Of a stretch of 64,000 bases of DNA, positions 52,780 through 63,890 are shown piece by piece; within the stretch, counting starts at the first letter, position 1; each line of letters begins with the position of its first letter. Position numbers and translations under genes: made by a program. The notes beneath the pieces are model-generated. The model was not told the origin of the DNA. It worked only from the letters and a program-made list of their open reading frames with translations, and ran no database searches. The DNA is taken from the NCBI GenBank assembly GCA_032716605.1, contig CM064481.1, positions 14,652,444-14,716,443 of the forward strand, given 5' to 3'. The stretch comes from Paralithodes platypus (Eukaryota; Arthropoda; Malacostraca; Decapoda; Lithodidae).

Positions 52780-53509
52780 AGTTTGACTTTACCGGGTTTA
52801 CCTTGAACCCTAGAGATTTTACATGATTTAATGTTATGTTGACATGATTGATGCATGACTGTTCCGTCTCTGCCACCACCAGCCAGTCGTCTAGATACCA
52901 CAAAATCCTGATCCCCTGTTCTAACATGGGCATCAGGGCTTGCCGGACTAATTTCGTGAATAAGTGAGGTGCTAGGTTCAATCCGAACGGCATCCTCTGA
53001 AAGACATAAGTCTGATGCATTATTCGTAAGGCCAGTAATCGTTGAAACCTTTTGTTTACCGGGACGTGCCAATACGCGTCTGTCAGGTCTAAAGAACACA
53101 TCCACCCTCCCGGCGGAAGTGTTAGCCTGATTTGATTCACTGTCAGCATCCGGAAGGAAACGTTGTGAATGTGGAGGTTCAGATAAGACAGGTCTACGAC
53201 CGGCCTCATCTGAAGACTGTCCCTTTTGGGCACTAGAAAAAGTTTGGACGTAAATACTGGGTAATTTTGAGGGACCGGGATGATGACATTCTTGGCGATC
53301 ATCTCCTGGATCAGTGACTCCACCTCTAATGAAACAAAATTTGCCTTTGTCGGCTGACGTAAGCGAGGTCGCCGGAGCCACCACTGCCAGGTGATGCCTT
53401 TACGTGCCACCATCCTCGCCCATGTGTTTAATGGCCATGCGCGATGACACGCCCGGAACGACCCAGTTAGCAGACAAGGGTTCGCCGGCTGGACTACCCT
53501 CTGATCCAC
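52775..53509 (-). CDS. Reverse transcriptase of DIRS-2
   Basis: The RT motifs are in order: LIQEMIAKNVIIPVP, MRPVVDLSYLNLHIHN, SLDLTDAYWHVPV (first catalytic Asp), MPFGLNLAPHLFTKLV, ILWYLDDWLVV (YLDD active site) and SLGFKVNPVKSNFVP. It is in the same frame as the downstream recombinase only because of a frameshift at its end; in the ancestor it should have run on into RNase H. The N-terminal limit is uncertain, and 53509 is simply the first possible start in this frame. Confidence 0.9.
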
Positions 53510-53544
53510 CCGCCATAAGACTGGCCCTGGGAGTGAGAGAGACC

Positions 53545-54771
53545 CTAGTTTTTTGGTGGTGGTGGTGGTGGTGTATGCTTCGATGACTGGCCGGGTTTGG
53601 CAGGAGACGGGCCCTGGCCCGGTCGTTGATACTTCTGTCCTTTATGATTACCTGAAAACTTTCCTTGCTTGTATCTGTACTGAGCCTGACTTTGGGTGGA
53701 AGAGGACTTAGGCAGATGAAAGGGCTTTGCCCCACCAGGCTGAGCTTTTGCGACTGGTTTGGGCTTGGTACAATTGAAAGCAGGTTTCTTAGAAGGGGCG
53801 GGACTGTACTTAAAGGCCTGAGCCATGTTGAACACTGTTTTCCACACCTCCGGGGACATTAAATAGGCAGCTAGAACCGGGGACATAACCACTTGATTTG
53901 CAATCCTATCCGGGAGCTTCCGCACGAGAGACATCCTTAGATATTGTCTTGCCCGCACCGCCTCTAGCAAGGCTGTACGGATATCTCCCAGTGACTGTAT
54001 AGAAGTCTGTAGTAGCAAGCGTCTAGACAGTTCGATAGCCTTTCGGACTTCCGCATCCGCGATTGCCTGCGCAGATCTTAGCATTGACTTCGCTACCTGT
54101 TGTGTGACAATATACTGGGAAAACAGTCTATATGCCTTCCCACGTAGCCTAAACTCCCGGTCTAGGTGAGCAGTGGACGGTGTAGAAAAGGGATCTTTAA
54201 GCTCGCATAGATTAATTTTAGGGGCAGCTAAAAATGCAAATAAAGCAGAGGGAACTCCGCCGGCAGAGAATACCGGCAGAGAGAACCAAGAATGTCTTTC
54301 TTGTGGAATTTGGTGCAAAGATTTAGAGGTAAAAGTCATTGCAAAGTTCTGAGCCTCCACTTCCCATTCCACCCAAGGTCCCGGACCCAACTGCTCCACC
54401 TTCAAAACTGGATTTGCGGCTGTGTCTGTGAACGTCTTTAAACCTAACTCTGGTGTTAGAGCTGACAGTGCTTTTATATCATTGTCATGCTTGGTCCAGT
54501 CCGAAAACAGTTTTGAAGCTGACGCAGGGGGTAGGGCAGGTGTAGAAGCATACACAAAATAATCATGGTGATAATAGTTAGGAATGGCCTTAATATTAAC
54601 ATCAAGTACATTTCCTAGAATATCTAAAGCACGTAACTTCCTAGATTTATTCCCTTGGATTACCCACTCACGTGGTACCGGAAGCTCCCCCGACATAGTG
54701 GATTGTGCTACCTCTGGCTTTGCTGGGAACGTTGTTACCCATGACTCATCCGGCCCGTATAAGAGGGGCAT
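53545..54771 (-). CDS. ORF1 (gag-like) of DIRS-2, C-terminal part
   Basis: The 408 codons start MPLLYGPDESWVTTFP. They contain a helical core (KLFSDWTKHDNDIKALSA, GPGPWVEWEVEAQNF, FLAAPKINLCELKDPF, QSLGDIRTALLEAVRARQY) and end in a basic, proline-rich tail (KFSGNHKGQKYQRPGQGPSP, then a run of P). The core is shared with DIRS-1 ORF1. The family role is presumed to be RNA binding and particle formation. Upstream, the same frame continues beyond a single TAG (54793) into the middle part of ORF1. Confidence 0.82.
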   Translation of the reverse strand: MPLLYGPDESWVTTFPAKPEVAQSTMSGELPVPREWVIQGNKSRKLRALDILGNVLDVNIKAIPNYYHHDYFVYASTPALPPASASKLFSDWTKHDNDIKALSALTPELGLKTFTDTAANPVLKVEQLGPGPWVEWEVEAQNFAMTFTSKSLHQIPQERHSWFSLPVFSAGGVPSALFAFLAAPKINLCELKDPFSTPSTAHLDREFRLRGKAYRLFSQYIVTQQVAKSMLRSAQAIADAEVRKAIELSRRLLLQTSIQSLGDIRTALLEAVRARQYLRMSLVRKLPDRIANQVVMSPVLAAYLMSPEVWKTVFNMAQAFKYSPAPSKKPAFNCTKPKPVAKAQPGGAKPFHLPKSSSTQSQAQYRYKQGKFSGNHKGQKYQRPGQGPSPAKPGQSSKHTPPPPPPKN

Positions 54772-54792
54772 AGCTCCCTTTCTGACCGGGGC

Positions 54793-55820
54793 CTAGTCTA
54801 AAGGGGGAGGATTTACATCTGCAACTACTCGCACATTGGAAGTAGTCAGTGCCGCCGAAGTTGGCCTAGTAACAAGAGTAGGTGATACAAGGGGAGGGTG
54901 CGGAATTTGTGTCAAAGCAATGGAAGTAGCCAGAGGTCGGACAGTCGATGCCGTCGTTGGAGCTCCCAAACCAACTGTAGGAGTCTCCGGCTGCTGGCCA
55001 AAAAACTTAGTTAGTGCAGTCGCTAGTAACCCATTAATTTCATCAGCTGTGACAAATTTAGCAGAGGATGAACTATGTGGCGAATCATTCCTACTCTGAG
55101 AGTCGTCTATCAATGAACCGGACTCTTGAACCTCCATCTCAGATATTATAGAACCTGCATCCCTTTCCTCCGGCCTCTCAGGAGAGGATTCCGCCGAAGC
55201 CGGAACCCCCTCATGCTGCCATGTTAAGTCCGGGATGGACGATGGGATCTCAGCGTCCCGGTGGACGTCTGCCACTACCTGTGTTGCCTGAGAAGGATGT
55301 GAGCCGTCACTCCATGGCTGGGAGTATCTCCAAACTCCCCGGTCTTGGCCGGAACTCACTTGTGAGCTAGGTACCACACCAATTACTGAGCCCTCACTTG
55401 AGCCCTCTAGAGGGTTATCACTTCTGGTAGAACTCTCGAAATCTAATTCTAAAGCTGGTACATGTGAACTGGGAATAATATTTGGTGACAACCTGTCCGC
55501 CGGTATATCCCCCACCACAGTCTCTGACTCCACTCCCGACCTGTCAGATTGGACATGAGACATGTCGGGGGTAGAGGCAGAAAGTGAGGTACGAGGCTCC
55601 GGCGAACGCCGGGAGGCCTTTCGTACATGAGTATCCTTTTTCGAAGGCTTGTGACTTCGCCGTGACCTTGACTTCACACTAGGACTGTCCTTGGTGTTCT
55701 CCTCCTTGCTCTTCTTCCTCGAAGGTGAAGTAGAGTGACTATGTGTCTGTTGTCGGAGGGGAGACCTTGACCTGGACCTCGATCTTGACTTGGGAGCTGT
55801 CGCCGGGGTGTCGGCTCTCG
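54793..55820 (-). pseudogene. ORF1 of DIRS-2, middle part with RS-rich stretch
   Basis: The frame is open from about 55830 to the TAG at 54793. It has an Arg/Ser-rich stretch (KSRSRSRSRSPLRQQ at about 55790-55750, KSRSRRSHKPSKKDT at 55674) and then a long Ser/Pro/acidic, probably disordered segment. It ends in a helix with EINGLLATALTKFFG. No catalytic domain is seen. It joins the N-terminal part through a frameshift near 55810. Confidence 0.65.
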
Positions 55821-56234
55821 AGATCTCTTAGATGTGCCGGGGGAGGGAATAAGCACTTTACCCTGCCCAGTCTCTGCCGACTTACGCACATTTACTCTAC
55901 TTTGAGAAGGGGGACGTTTAAGGGGGGAATGCTGAACAATCAATCGGTCCCACAGAACTACGTTATCACACCGAAGAGCTTTATGAGCCACTGAAGTAGC
56001 ATAAGTAGTTAGGATTTGTTTGACCTCGCGCAATGCAACCACCGCGACCTGATTATCCTGTTGTAAGACTTTGACACTTAACTGACTACAAAAAGTACAA
56101 TTCTTAGTCACCCACAAACCCCTTGACCGGTCCAAGCATTTGACGCATTTGATGCACAGTGTATGCGCAAAAATAGGGATCCCTGAACAGGAGGGTGTTA
56201 AGCACAGAGCAAAAACAGGGTCTAGTGTAGCCAT
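55674..56234 (-). CDS. ORF1 of DIRS-2, N-terminal part with Cys cluster
   Basis: It starts MATLDPVFALCLTPSCSG and has a paired-cysteine cluster (CIKCVKCLDR, NCTFCSQL) that probably binds zinc, followed by a helical region (VVALREVKQILTTYATSV). The frame loses sense near 55810, where the RS-rich continuation is in another frame; the last 45 codons to the stop at 55674 are probably not native. Confidence 0.65.
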   Translation of the reverse strand: MATLDPVFALCLTPSCSGIPIFAHTLCIKCVKCLDRSRGLWVTKNCTFCSQLSVKVLQQDNQVAVVALREVKQILTTYATSVAHKALRCDNVVLWDRLIVQHSPLKRPPSQSRVNVRKSAETGQGKVLIPSPGTSKRSREPTPRRQLPSQDRGPGQGLPSDNRHIVTLLHLRGRRARRRTPRTVLV

Positions 56235-57851
56235 GACAGAGACTGGAAAAAAGCTAACCCACCCCCGGGCTTCGCCTGGTCCTCTGTTGACCCGCCGGAA
56301 CTCCGCCCTGGAAAAAAGAAAATTTCCAGGAATGAATGCTCATAAGGTTACCCCAAAATGTTCTAACACAAGTGTTAATTAACCGCCGGGCAACGAGACG
56401 TAATACACCACTATTACCTCTTGTTACCCTGTAGGTTCATATATAAAGATTTTAGAATATCTTTACTTGTCAAAAAGATTTAAGAATATCCTCTGACATG
56501 ATATAAAGACGAGCACATCTTTATAAATGACGCAGTCTTCCCAGTGATTTTTTGTTCACCGGAAACCCATACTTAAGACGCCGGCCTCCTTATTATATCA
56601 CAGTTAAAAGGGTAAGCCTATCTTAATCTTAGATCTGACTTCTCTCGAAGCCTTCATAGATCGCCGTAATTTGAAGGCCTCGATACCCAATTGTATCCTT
56701 CAATTGTCTGGCCAACCCCACCGAATTGCAAATCCGTTAATCCCACCCTCCCAAGGTTCAACCGCCGGGTGTGAAATTAATTTAATGTTAACCCCAATTG
56801 TTCCTATCCCCACTTCTTTGCAAAAGATCGCCGGGGTGGAAAGATCAATCAAACAAAACAGCCCAGTTTTTCAATGGTTTTTGCAAAAACCGGGAAAAAC
56901 CATAGTCAACAGGTGTCCGCATGAACACCTAGTTAAACGGGTATAGCCCTCCCGCCGGGAAACACACAGTAAGCCTGAACACAGGCTCCACTACAGAGAC
57001 GCAGTTCCTGGAGAGCCCTCAAGCCACCACTCGCCGGGGGAAACTAGCCTATTTTAACCACACGCGTGATTAAAACTCGGCAACCAGCCGGATTTTCTCG
57101 GTGCAATCGAAAAAACCCGCCGGAAAAGGCAACCAGCCGGATTTTCTCGGAGCAATCGAGAAAACCCCCCGGAAAAGGCAACCCACACAACCAGACGGTA
57201 TCTGATATACACAAATAGGCCCTGGATTAAGCCAAAACACAACTAATCCAGGACACACAAGACACAGTATTACATATTTATACAATAAATCAATAACACT
57301 TGTACATGTAAAAATCTACGAGTGGCTGGCTAGGCCTAAGTAGACGGAAATATCACTTAATCACGTAGTAATATAAACAAAAAGCACTGTATCATATCAC
57401 AACAGGAACAGCCGCCATCACAACATCGTAGAAAAAATCCCGGGAGAGGGATGCACTGACTCGGGACCTAGAAAAAACTTCACTAAGTGAAGAAAAATAC
57501 GCTAGGAACGTCAGTAAACAAACAATAAGGCAACTTCATCAGAAAGATAAGAAGAAGCCTGATAACTCGTAGTAAAAGCCAACTAAATAACTAGACTAGC
57601 TAGCCGCGAAAAATGTAACACGCGTCCATCACGGAACCACGAGGGTACACCCGAAATAGGTGTCCCAAACACACGACCCAAATACACTGAACTGCGGGAA
57701 ACCCGCCCCTGACACTCCTGCTACGCATATCCTAACCTTACTCGATACATCCCAGAGTAAACAAATGAGAAAAAACTCACTAGGAACGCAGCAAATGCGG
57801 AACCAGCGGAGCGTGGGGAGACACGTCAGCGCAGGTTGAGCGCAGAGCAGA
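56235..57851. other. DIRS-2 5' non-coding region
   Basis: No coding signal is seen. A short direct repeat (GGCAACCAGCCGGATTTTCT at 57080 and 57127) is present. It should include the element promoter. Confidence 0.55.
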
Positions 57852-58110
57852 GAAGAAGGAAGTATGACGCCTGAAGTCAGCGTCTGGTCAAATATCCACA
57901 CAAGTACATCCACGAGTATATGGAAAGCTTATGAATAGTTATTCTTATTTTCTTTTTATTTATTATTTGTTACAAAGTTTTTTCGTAGTGAGAACCCAAT
58001 TTCATAATGACAGAACCATGAGTGAGGTTGCGTGCGCTCATGATGAAGGCTCCTCTTTTTTATGCTCTGCGCGGTAGATTCAAACTACGGTAAATGAGCG
58101 TTTGAAGAGG
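57852..58110 (-). repeat. DIRS-2 right inverted terminal repeat
   Basis: Inverse of 49103-49373; followed by the extension 58111-58158 that recurs in the internal complementary region. Confidence 0.9.
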
Positions 58111-58158
58111 AGGCCTTATGTAATAGGCATAATCGTCAATGATGGAGGGGCCACTAAT

Positions 58159-58388
58159 AAATACTCCTCAAGCAGTTAATCTCCATCACATCAAGCTTTC
58201 TTCTCTCTTGTGCCTTCAGAGCCCATTTCTCAACACCATACATCACTGTTGGTACAACTATCCCTTGATACATTGCACTTTTAACTTTAATTCTGATATT
58301 TCTCACCTTCCACATACTTCCCATTGCTACAAAGACTTTCCTTCCTTCACATACTCTCTGTTTTACCTCTATTTCCACACCTGTGTCC
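58159..58388 (-). pseudogene. RTE-2 reverse transcriptase, downstream fragment
   Basis: GVEIEVKQRVCEGRK, SAMYQGIVVPTVMYGVEKWA and QERRKLDVMEINCLRS are the post-palm part of an RTE-type RT. It continues the frame of the fragments at 61640-63345 across the LINE inserted at 58389-61640. It is cut at the right end of DIRS-2. Confidence 0.8.
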
Positions 58389-58631
58389 TTTTTTTTTTTT
58401 TTTTTTTTTTTTTCTATGTGATTGAGGGAGGCAAAAGGCATAACTGCCTATAGCGAGTTCCTCCCCCATAGTTGAAAGAGTGACAGGGCCAAAATCAAGG
58501 GACGTTCGAGCCAAAATGACTGGACACACGGAGTTTGAAGCAATTTAAGTCATAGGAAGAGGGAAAGACTGATTCTGGGAGAGAGTTCCAGAGCTCAGCT
58601 GTTGAGTAGAAGATAGTTTGAGAGTAACGTT

Positions 58632-59630
58632 TCACTCTTGGGTTGGAGAGTTGCACAGAGTAGGGGTGGGATTGAGTTGCAAGACGGGTACCACGTGCCC
58701 TACGTAAAGGAGGTGGTATGCACTGGGATAGCTCTGAGGAACACTGATTATTATAGTAGCGATAGAATAGCGAGAGAGATGCAACATTGCGGCGGAGAGA
58801 GAGAGAGATTGCAGAGAGTTGGTGAGTGGACGGGAGTTAATGATACGAAAGGCCTTCCTTTCAATTTTGTCTAGGAGAGCGGTGTGAGAGGAGCCTCCCC
58901 ACACATGTGAACAATACTCAATACAAGGGCGCACTATGCCCCTGTACAGAGCAAGAAGCTGTGCAGGGGAAAAGAACCCCCTAAGGCGGTTGAGCACACC
59001 CAGCTTCTGGGAGGCTGCCTTAGCAAGACTGGTAATATGGTCCTTCCAAATGAGAGCAGAAGAAAAAGAGACACCAAGAATATTGAGAGAAGATGAAGGG
59101 TTGTAATTTTTGTATTGTTGAAGAATAAGGGATAGTCCGCTGGGAGATCCTGACGGGTAGATAGATGGAGAAATTGGGTTTTGGAAGCATTAAAGTTAAC
59201 AAGGTTTTCTCTGCCCCAATTGGAAATAGTATTTAGATCAGAATTTAAGAGTACTATGGCTTTATTACGTTTGTCGTTGAGGGATTGCTGGCTGGGGCGC
59301 TCTGAAAAACTAATGGAGTAGTGCGAGGTTGAGTCGTCTGCGTATGAATGGATAGGAATTAAGGTACAGTAAAGAAGATCATTTATAAAAATTAGAAAGA
59401 GAATAGGAGATAGGACAGAGCCCTGAGGAACACCGGAGTTTATAGGGTGAGGAAGTGAACAATGGCCGTCCACAACCGTGGCTATGGAACGGCCGGAAAG
59501 GAAATTGGAGACAAAGGCACATATGGAGGGATAGAAACCGAAGGAGGGTAGTTTAGAAATTAAAGATTTATGCCAGACTCTATCGAAGGCTTTCGATATG
59601 TCTAGTGCAATAGAAAAAGTCTCACCGAAG
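58632..59630 (-). pseudogene. LINE RT palm and C-terminal part (frameshifted)
   Basis: NSGVPQGSVLSPILFLIFIN and IHSYADDSTSHYS (YADD active site) are at 59473-59300. NWGRENLVNFNASKTQFLHL follows. After a second frame change MLNRLRGFFSPAQLLALYRG, RPCIEYCSHVWGGSSHTALL and ERKAFRIINSRPLT follow at 58997-58790. It ends at 58632. Confidence 0.85.
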
Positions 59631-61390
59631 TCCCGAAAGGAGGATGACCAAGAGTTGTAAGATATGAAAGAAGATCACCAGTAGAGCGACCCTTAAGGAA
59701 GCCATACTGGCGATCTGAGAGCAGATTATGAGAAGAGAAATGCTTAAGAAATTTGGAAGCAAGAATAGTTTCAAAAACTTTAGAAAGACAAGAGATGAGA
59801 GCAATTGGACGATAGTTGGAGGGTTGAGAGCGGTCACCCTTCTTTGGGACAGGTTGAATGTGAGCAAACTTCCAGCATGAAGGGAAGACGTTAGAGGATA
59901 GACAGAGACGAAAGAGTTTGCCTAGGCAGGGAGTTAGCACGGAAGCACAGTTTTTGAGAACAACAGGAGGAACACCGTCCGGACCGTACGCCTTATTAGT
60001 GTTAAGCCCAGAGAGGGTAGAAAGTACATCTTTAGAAGAGATTAGGATATTAGGCATAAGTAAGAGAGAGGAGGGCGGAGAGGGAGGAATAGCACCGGAA
60101 TCATCCAAGGTGGAGTTTTTAGCAAAAGTTTGAGCGAAGAGTTTAGCTTTGTCAGAGGAAGAAGTGATGGTTGTGCCATCAGAGTGGGAAAGGGGAGGGA
60201 AAGACGAGGAAGAGAAATTGTTGGAGAGGTTTTTGGCTAGATGCCAGAAAGCTTGGGAAGAGCTAGAGTTGGATAGTTCAGTGCATTTATTATTGATGAA
60301 AGAGTGTTTGGCAAGTCGAAGAACAGATTTGGCTTGATTCCGGACAGAAACATATGAAGAATGAGAGTCTTGAGTTTTAAGGCGTCGGTACCGTTTGAAT
60401 GCTTCCTCCTTATTGCGGACAGCAGTAGAACAGGCGTGAGTAAACCAAGATTTTTTAGCATTAGTCTGAGAGAAAGAGAATGGAATGTATGCTTCCATGC
60501 CCGATAGGATTACCTCGGTAATGCGTTCAGCACTCTCCGAGGGTCCCCGGCCACGGAAGCAGTAATCATTCCATGGGAAATCAAAGAAGTACTGCCGAAG
60601 AGCCTCCCAGTCGGCAGCGCCAAAGTGCCACAAGCGCCGCCGGCTAGGAGGATCGGGTGGCCGTACTGGAGAGATAGGACAGGTGACAGAGATAAGTTTA
60701 TGGTCGGAGGAGCCCAAAGGAGAGAAAAGATCGACAGTATAAGAAGAAGGGTTAGAAGTTAGAAACAGGTCAATAATGTTGGGCCGATCTCCGATGCGAT
60801 CCGGGATACGGGTGGGTTGCTGAACTAACTGCTCTAGGTCATTTAGGATAGAAAAGACATAGGCTTGTTCACCAGGTGGATCAGTAGTGTGAGAGGAGAG
60901 CCATTGGCGGTGGTGAACGTTGAAATCTCCTAAGATGGAGATTATTGAGAAAGGAGAAATGGATAGAATGTGTTCCACTGTAGAGTTTAGATAGTCAAAG
61001 AATTTGGGAAAGTTGGTAGAGTTAGGGGAAAGATAGACAGCACAGAAATATTTAGTAAGAGAATGACAGGAAAGTTTGAGCCATAAAGTTGAGAATTCAG
61101 AGGAGTCGAAATCGGGAACACGAGAGCAAGTGAGTTTGTTGTGCACATATGCACAACATCCGCCTCTGGCTTTGAAACTAGGATAGAGAAAGTAGGAGGA
61201 TACAGAGAAGGGGCTGCTGGGTGTTGCTACAGACACCTGAGTTTCGGTGAGGAAGAGAAGATCAGGTTTGTAGGAGGAGAGATGGTGCTCAACAGAGTGA
61301 AAGTTAGAGGAAAGTCCGCGAATGTTGCAGAAATTAATAGAAAGAGTATAACAGGCCGAGGTCCAGGTAATTGTGTGGGGTCGTCAGGGG
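59602..61390 (-). CDS. LINE endonuclease and N-terminal RT
   Basis: The frame is open from about 61390 to 59602. [20 protein letters not shown] and [10 protein letters not shown] (catalytic Glu), [15 protein letters not shown] and [13 protein letters not shown] (Ser-Asp-His) are the APE-type endonuclease motifs. A linker with [19 protein letters not shown] follows, then the RT start, [47 protein letters not shown] and [18 protein letters not shown]. The frame ends shortly after, where a frameshift moves the palm to the next frame. It nicks target DNA and primes reverse transcription. Confidence 0.9.
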
Positions 61391-61640
61391 ATGGTCGGTC
61401 GGGAGTGGGGGCATTTATGGTCCCCCCCCCCCCCCCTGGGGACTCCGAGGCTGGGCTAGAATTTTTTTTTTTTTTTTTTTAATTTTGGTGTGGAGGAATG
61501 AAGTGTGGTGTGCATGTTTAGTGTAGTGAAGTGGATAGGAGGAGGAGGTGTTTGTGAGAGCTAGCTGGATTGCTCTCAGTGTAAATGAGGCACAAAGAAA
61601 ATCAGTAAGAGAGGCCAAGCAAATGAAACAGGAGTTCCAG

Positions 61641-62045
61641 CGACTCTTTATCACATGCCTATAACCTCACCTGGGTTTAGCCCTGATCGATTGGTGCCTA
61701 CAATCTCCCCCTTGCTTATCACTCCTCCTAGATATTTAAAACACTCCACTTGTCTCAGAATTTCCCCATCCAGCCGCACATCTAGATTCAACCTACGAGC
61801 GCCTATATTACACACCATCAATTTACTTTTCTTAATGTTCTCCCTCAGCTTCCTCTTCCCACATACCACACCAAAATCTTTGACTACTCGCTGCAGTTTC
61901 TCCTCAGAATCCGACACCAACGCTGTGTGATCAACAAACAGCAACTGGTTCAACTCACCAACCTCTACTGTTCTTTCCTACTAAACCCAATCCTCTACCC
62001 ATAGTTATTATTTTTGCCTCCCTAACCTCACCATCCATATATACA
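61641..62045 (-). pseudogene. RTE-2 reverse transcriptase, palm part
   Basis: LNQLLFVDHTALVSDSEEKL at 61953-61890 is the RT active-site region with FADD altered to FVDH. FGVVCGKRKLRENIKKSKL and CFKYLGGVIS follow. Loss of the catalytic aspartate pattern shows the copy is dead. It is bounded by the LINE and by the TTAA MITE. Confidence 0.8.
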
Positions 62046-62532
62046 TTAACACCTAACGAGCGGCCTAGGCGGTAATTTATATGTACCGCCCAGCGGGGTG
62101 TTTTTGCCCTAAATAGGGTGGTTTACGTGATCATTTTCATGCCTAAATAAGACCCAGAGCGTAAAACAAGTATCTATCCCTGAAAGGGCATAAACAGAGC
62201 TTTCCAATGACACCCCAACCATCCTTGTACGACCGTTAGTTTTCTTGCAACGATCGCGCAACACGAGTGCAAAAACCATGTAATTAGGTACTTTCCCTAC
62301 ATAATTCCCTGTGTAGCGAGTGTGAGGGGGGAAGGGAGGGTGGTTTTCACTTCAGTTGGCCCACCGCGGTGGTGTGCGTCGGTCATAGCCTTACTACGCT
62401 CCTCACACCGCTTAGCTCTCTCTCTCTGCAACATTACGTGCTGAAAATGGCACACGACATAAGTTGTGAACCGCCACTTAGTCCAAATTTCTTTCACACG
62501 ACATAAGTTGCGCGCCGCCAATAAAGGGTTAA
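62046..62532. mobile_element. 487-bp TTAA MITE, family 2, copy b (inverted)
   Basis: Begins TTAACACCTAACGAGCGG and ends GCCGCCAATAAAGGGTTAA. Same family as 42961-43449. It interrupts the RTE-2 frame at its TTAA. Confidence 0.85.
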
Positions 62533-62932
62533 ACAACTACGGTGAGATTACACAATCCTGTCGCAGACCTACGTTTACCTCAAACCATTCACTCAACTCA
62601 ATTCCTACTCTAACGCATGCTCTTTTCTCTTCATATAAACTTGACTGCTCTTAACAAATTTTCTCCAATTTCATAAATCCTTAACACCTTCCACATTGCT
62701 TCTCGATCCACACGATCATACGCTTTTTCTAAATCCATGAGCCCAAAATATCTCTTTATGCTTCTCTAAATACTTCTCGCATAGATGTCTTGCTGCAAAA
62801 ATCTGTTCCACACACCCTGTTCCCCTCCTAAAATCGAACTGCTTTTCTCCTATTGCACCTTCTGTACTCTTTATTTTCCTCTCTATCAACACCCTGCCAC
62901 ACAGCTTTCCAACAATTGATAATAAACAAATA
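62533..62932 (-). pseudogene. RTE-2 reverse transcriptase, middle part
   Basis: LLSIVGKLCGRVLIERKI, QFDFRRGTGCVEQIFAARHL and LCEKYLEKHKEIF are the fingers/palm start of RTE-type RT. Downstream a diverged form of GLRQ-CVISP-LF is readable toward the MITE. Confidence 0.8.
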
Positions 62933-63221
62933 CAGTAGGGTCTCGTAAGATGCGAGATCAGAAGATGCGATTCGCATAAGATGCGAGGACCCCCAAATAA
63001 TAAATTAATTATTTTAAGATGCGAGACTGACCATAATTTGCGAATCGGAGGCTCAAAGTGGGCTAAATCCAAGGAGAAACCTTAAGATGCGAACATTTTT
63101 TTTAAAATGCGAGCCTTAGGCGGGACATTTTTCCGTATATTTACGTGTATCGTAAGATGCGAAATCGTAAGATGCGGTCGCATCCATCGACCATAAACTC
63201 GCATCTTACGAGACCCTACTG
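62933..63221. mobile_element. 289-bp MITE with TA duplicates
   Basis: It begins CAGTAGGGTCTCGTAAGATG and ends GCATCTTACGAGACCCTACTG between TA dinucleotides. It is filled with AAGATGCGA words in both orientations. Tigger/pogo-like ends. It splits the RTE-2 reading between SSYR and the LLSIVGK block. Confidence 0.9.
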
Positions 63222-63345
63222 TATCTCTATAACTTGAACACTCCTGCCGGTCTCCCTTCCTTTTGTACAATGGCACAATACATGTACTCCTCCAATCTTG
63301 TGGTACCATTGACACATCTAAGCACACATTAAATAGTCTCATCAC
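63222..63345 (-). pseudogene. RTE-2 reverse transcriptase, upstream fragment
   Basis: MMRLFNVCLDVSMVPQDWRS and VPLYKRKGDRQECSSYR are the first RT motifs of an RTE element. The copy begins here (5'-truncated). Confidence 0.8.
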
Positions 63346-63357
63346 TCACCAGCCAAT

Positions 63358-63700
63358 CTATTATCAATCTATTATTCCTCAGAGGTCTCTCAGTGTATAC
63401 AACTCCCTCTTCGTAGAGCACGTAGCAGCAATCTTGCAACACAATCACCACCCCTACTCTCCAAACCAAGAGTGAAACGTTATTCTGTCTTTCTTCTATT
63501 TAACAGATGAGCTCTGGAACTCTATCCCATAATCAGTCTTTCCCTCTTCCTATAACTTAAATTCCTTCAAACTCTGTGTCCAGGCATTTTGGTTCGAACG
63601 TCCCTTGATTTTGGCCCTGTCACTCTTTCAACTCTGGGGGAGGCACTCTCTACAGTCAGTTCTGCCTTTTGTCTCCCTCACTCACATAGACAAAAATCAT
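63358..63700 (+). mobile_element. Second copy of the poly(A) LINE, 3' end only
   Basis: The sequence is the inverse counterpart of 58416-58760: CCTCAGAG--CTC-CAGTG-ATAC, CAAGAGTGAAACGTTA, GAGCTCTGGAACTCT, CCCTTGATTTTGGCCCTGTC. It is 5'-truncated and in the opposite orientation to the first copy. Confidence 0.85.
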
Positions 63701-63744
63701 CTCTACCCTTCTTAATACATACTAAGTACCAGTACTGTGTAGGC

Positions 63745-63890
63745 TACTGGTGTAATCGTAAGAGTAATCATGATTATGATTACTTTTTGAGAATACTCGA
63801 TTACGATTACATCCCCAAATATAAGACAGTAATCGATTACGATTACTTAGAAAACTGTAATCGATTACGATTACAGATTACGATTACCCC
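63745..63890. repeat. GATTAC-rich subterminal repeats of the hAT element
   Basis: GATTACGATTAC and ATCGATTACGATTAC words fill the right arm, as they do the left arm at 48500-48665. Confidence 0.9.

Larger units (their letters stand above)
49103..58158 (-). mobile_element. DIRS-type retrotransposon DIRS-2
   Basis: On the minus strand the order is ORF1 (56234-53545), reverse transcriptase (53509-52775), RNase H (52779-51622) and tyrosine recombinase (about 51640-50669). Inverted terminal repeats (49103-49373 and 57852-58110) bound it. A right-end extension (58111-58158) is matched by an internal complementary region at 49430-49545. Without the MITE at 49786-50221 it is about 8.6 kb, close to DIRS-1 without its BEL insert. 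It is better preserved than DIRS-1, with two frameshifts and two TAG codons seen. Confidence 0.9.
58389..61640 (-). mobile_element. Poly(A) non-LTR retrotransposon (I/jockey group)
   Basis: A T run at 58389-58414 is the poly(A) tail on the minus strand. Coding runs from about 61390 to 58632 with two frame changes (near 59630 and 58970). The order is AP endonuclease, RT and a C-terminal region. It has landed in the RTE-2 frame (58388/61640). A 16-base C run and an A run (as T, 61459-61480) lie in the 5' part. Confidence 0.88.

Noticed and set aside
53400..53735. ORF with a run of histidines near the ORF1/RT border of DIRS-2
   Set aside because: The GGT/CAC repeat gives poly-His in one frame and poly-Pro at the end of ORF1 in another; only the latter agrees with the conserved frame.
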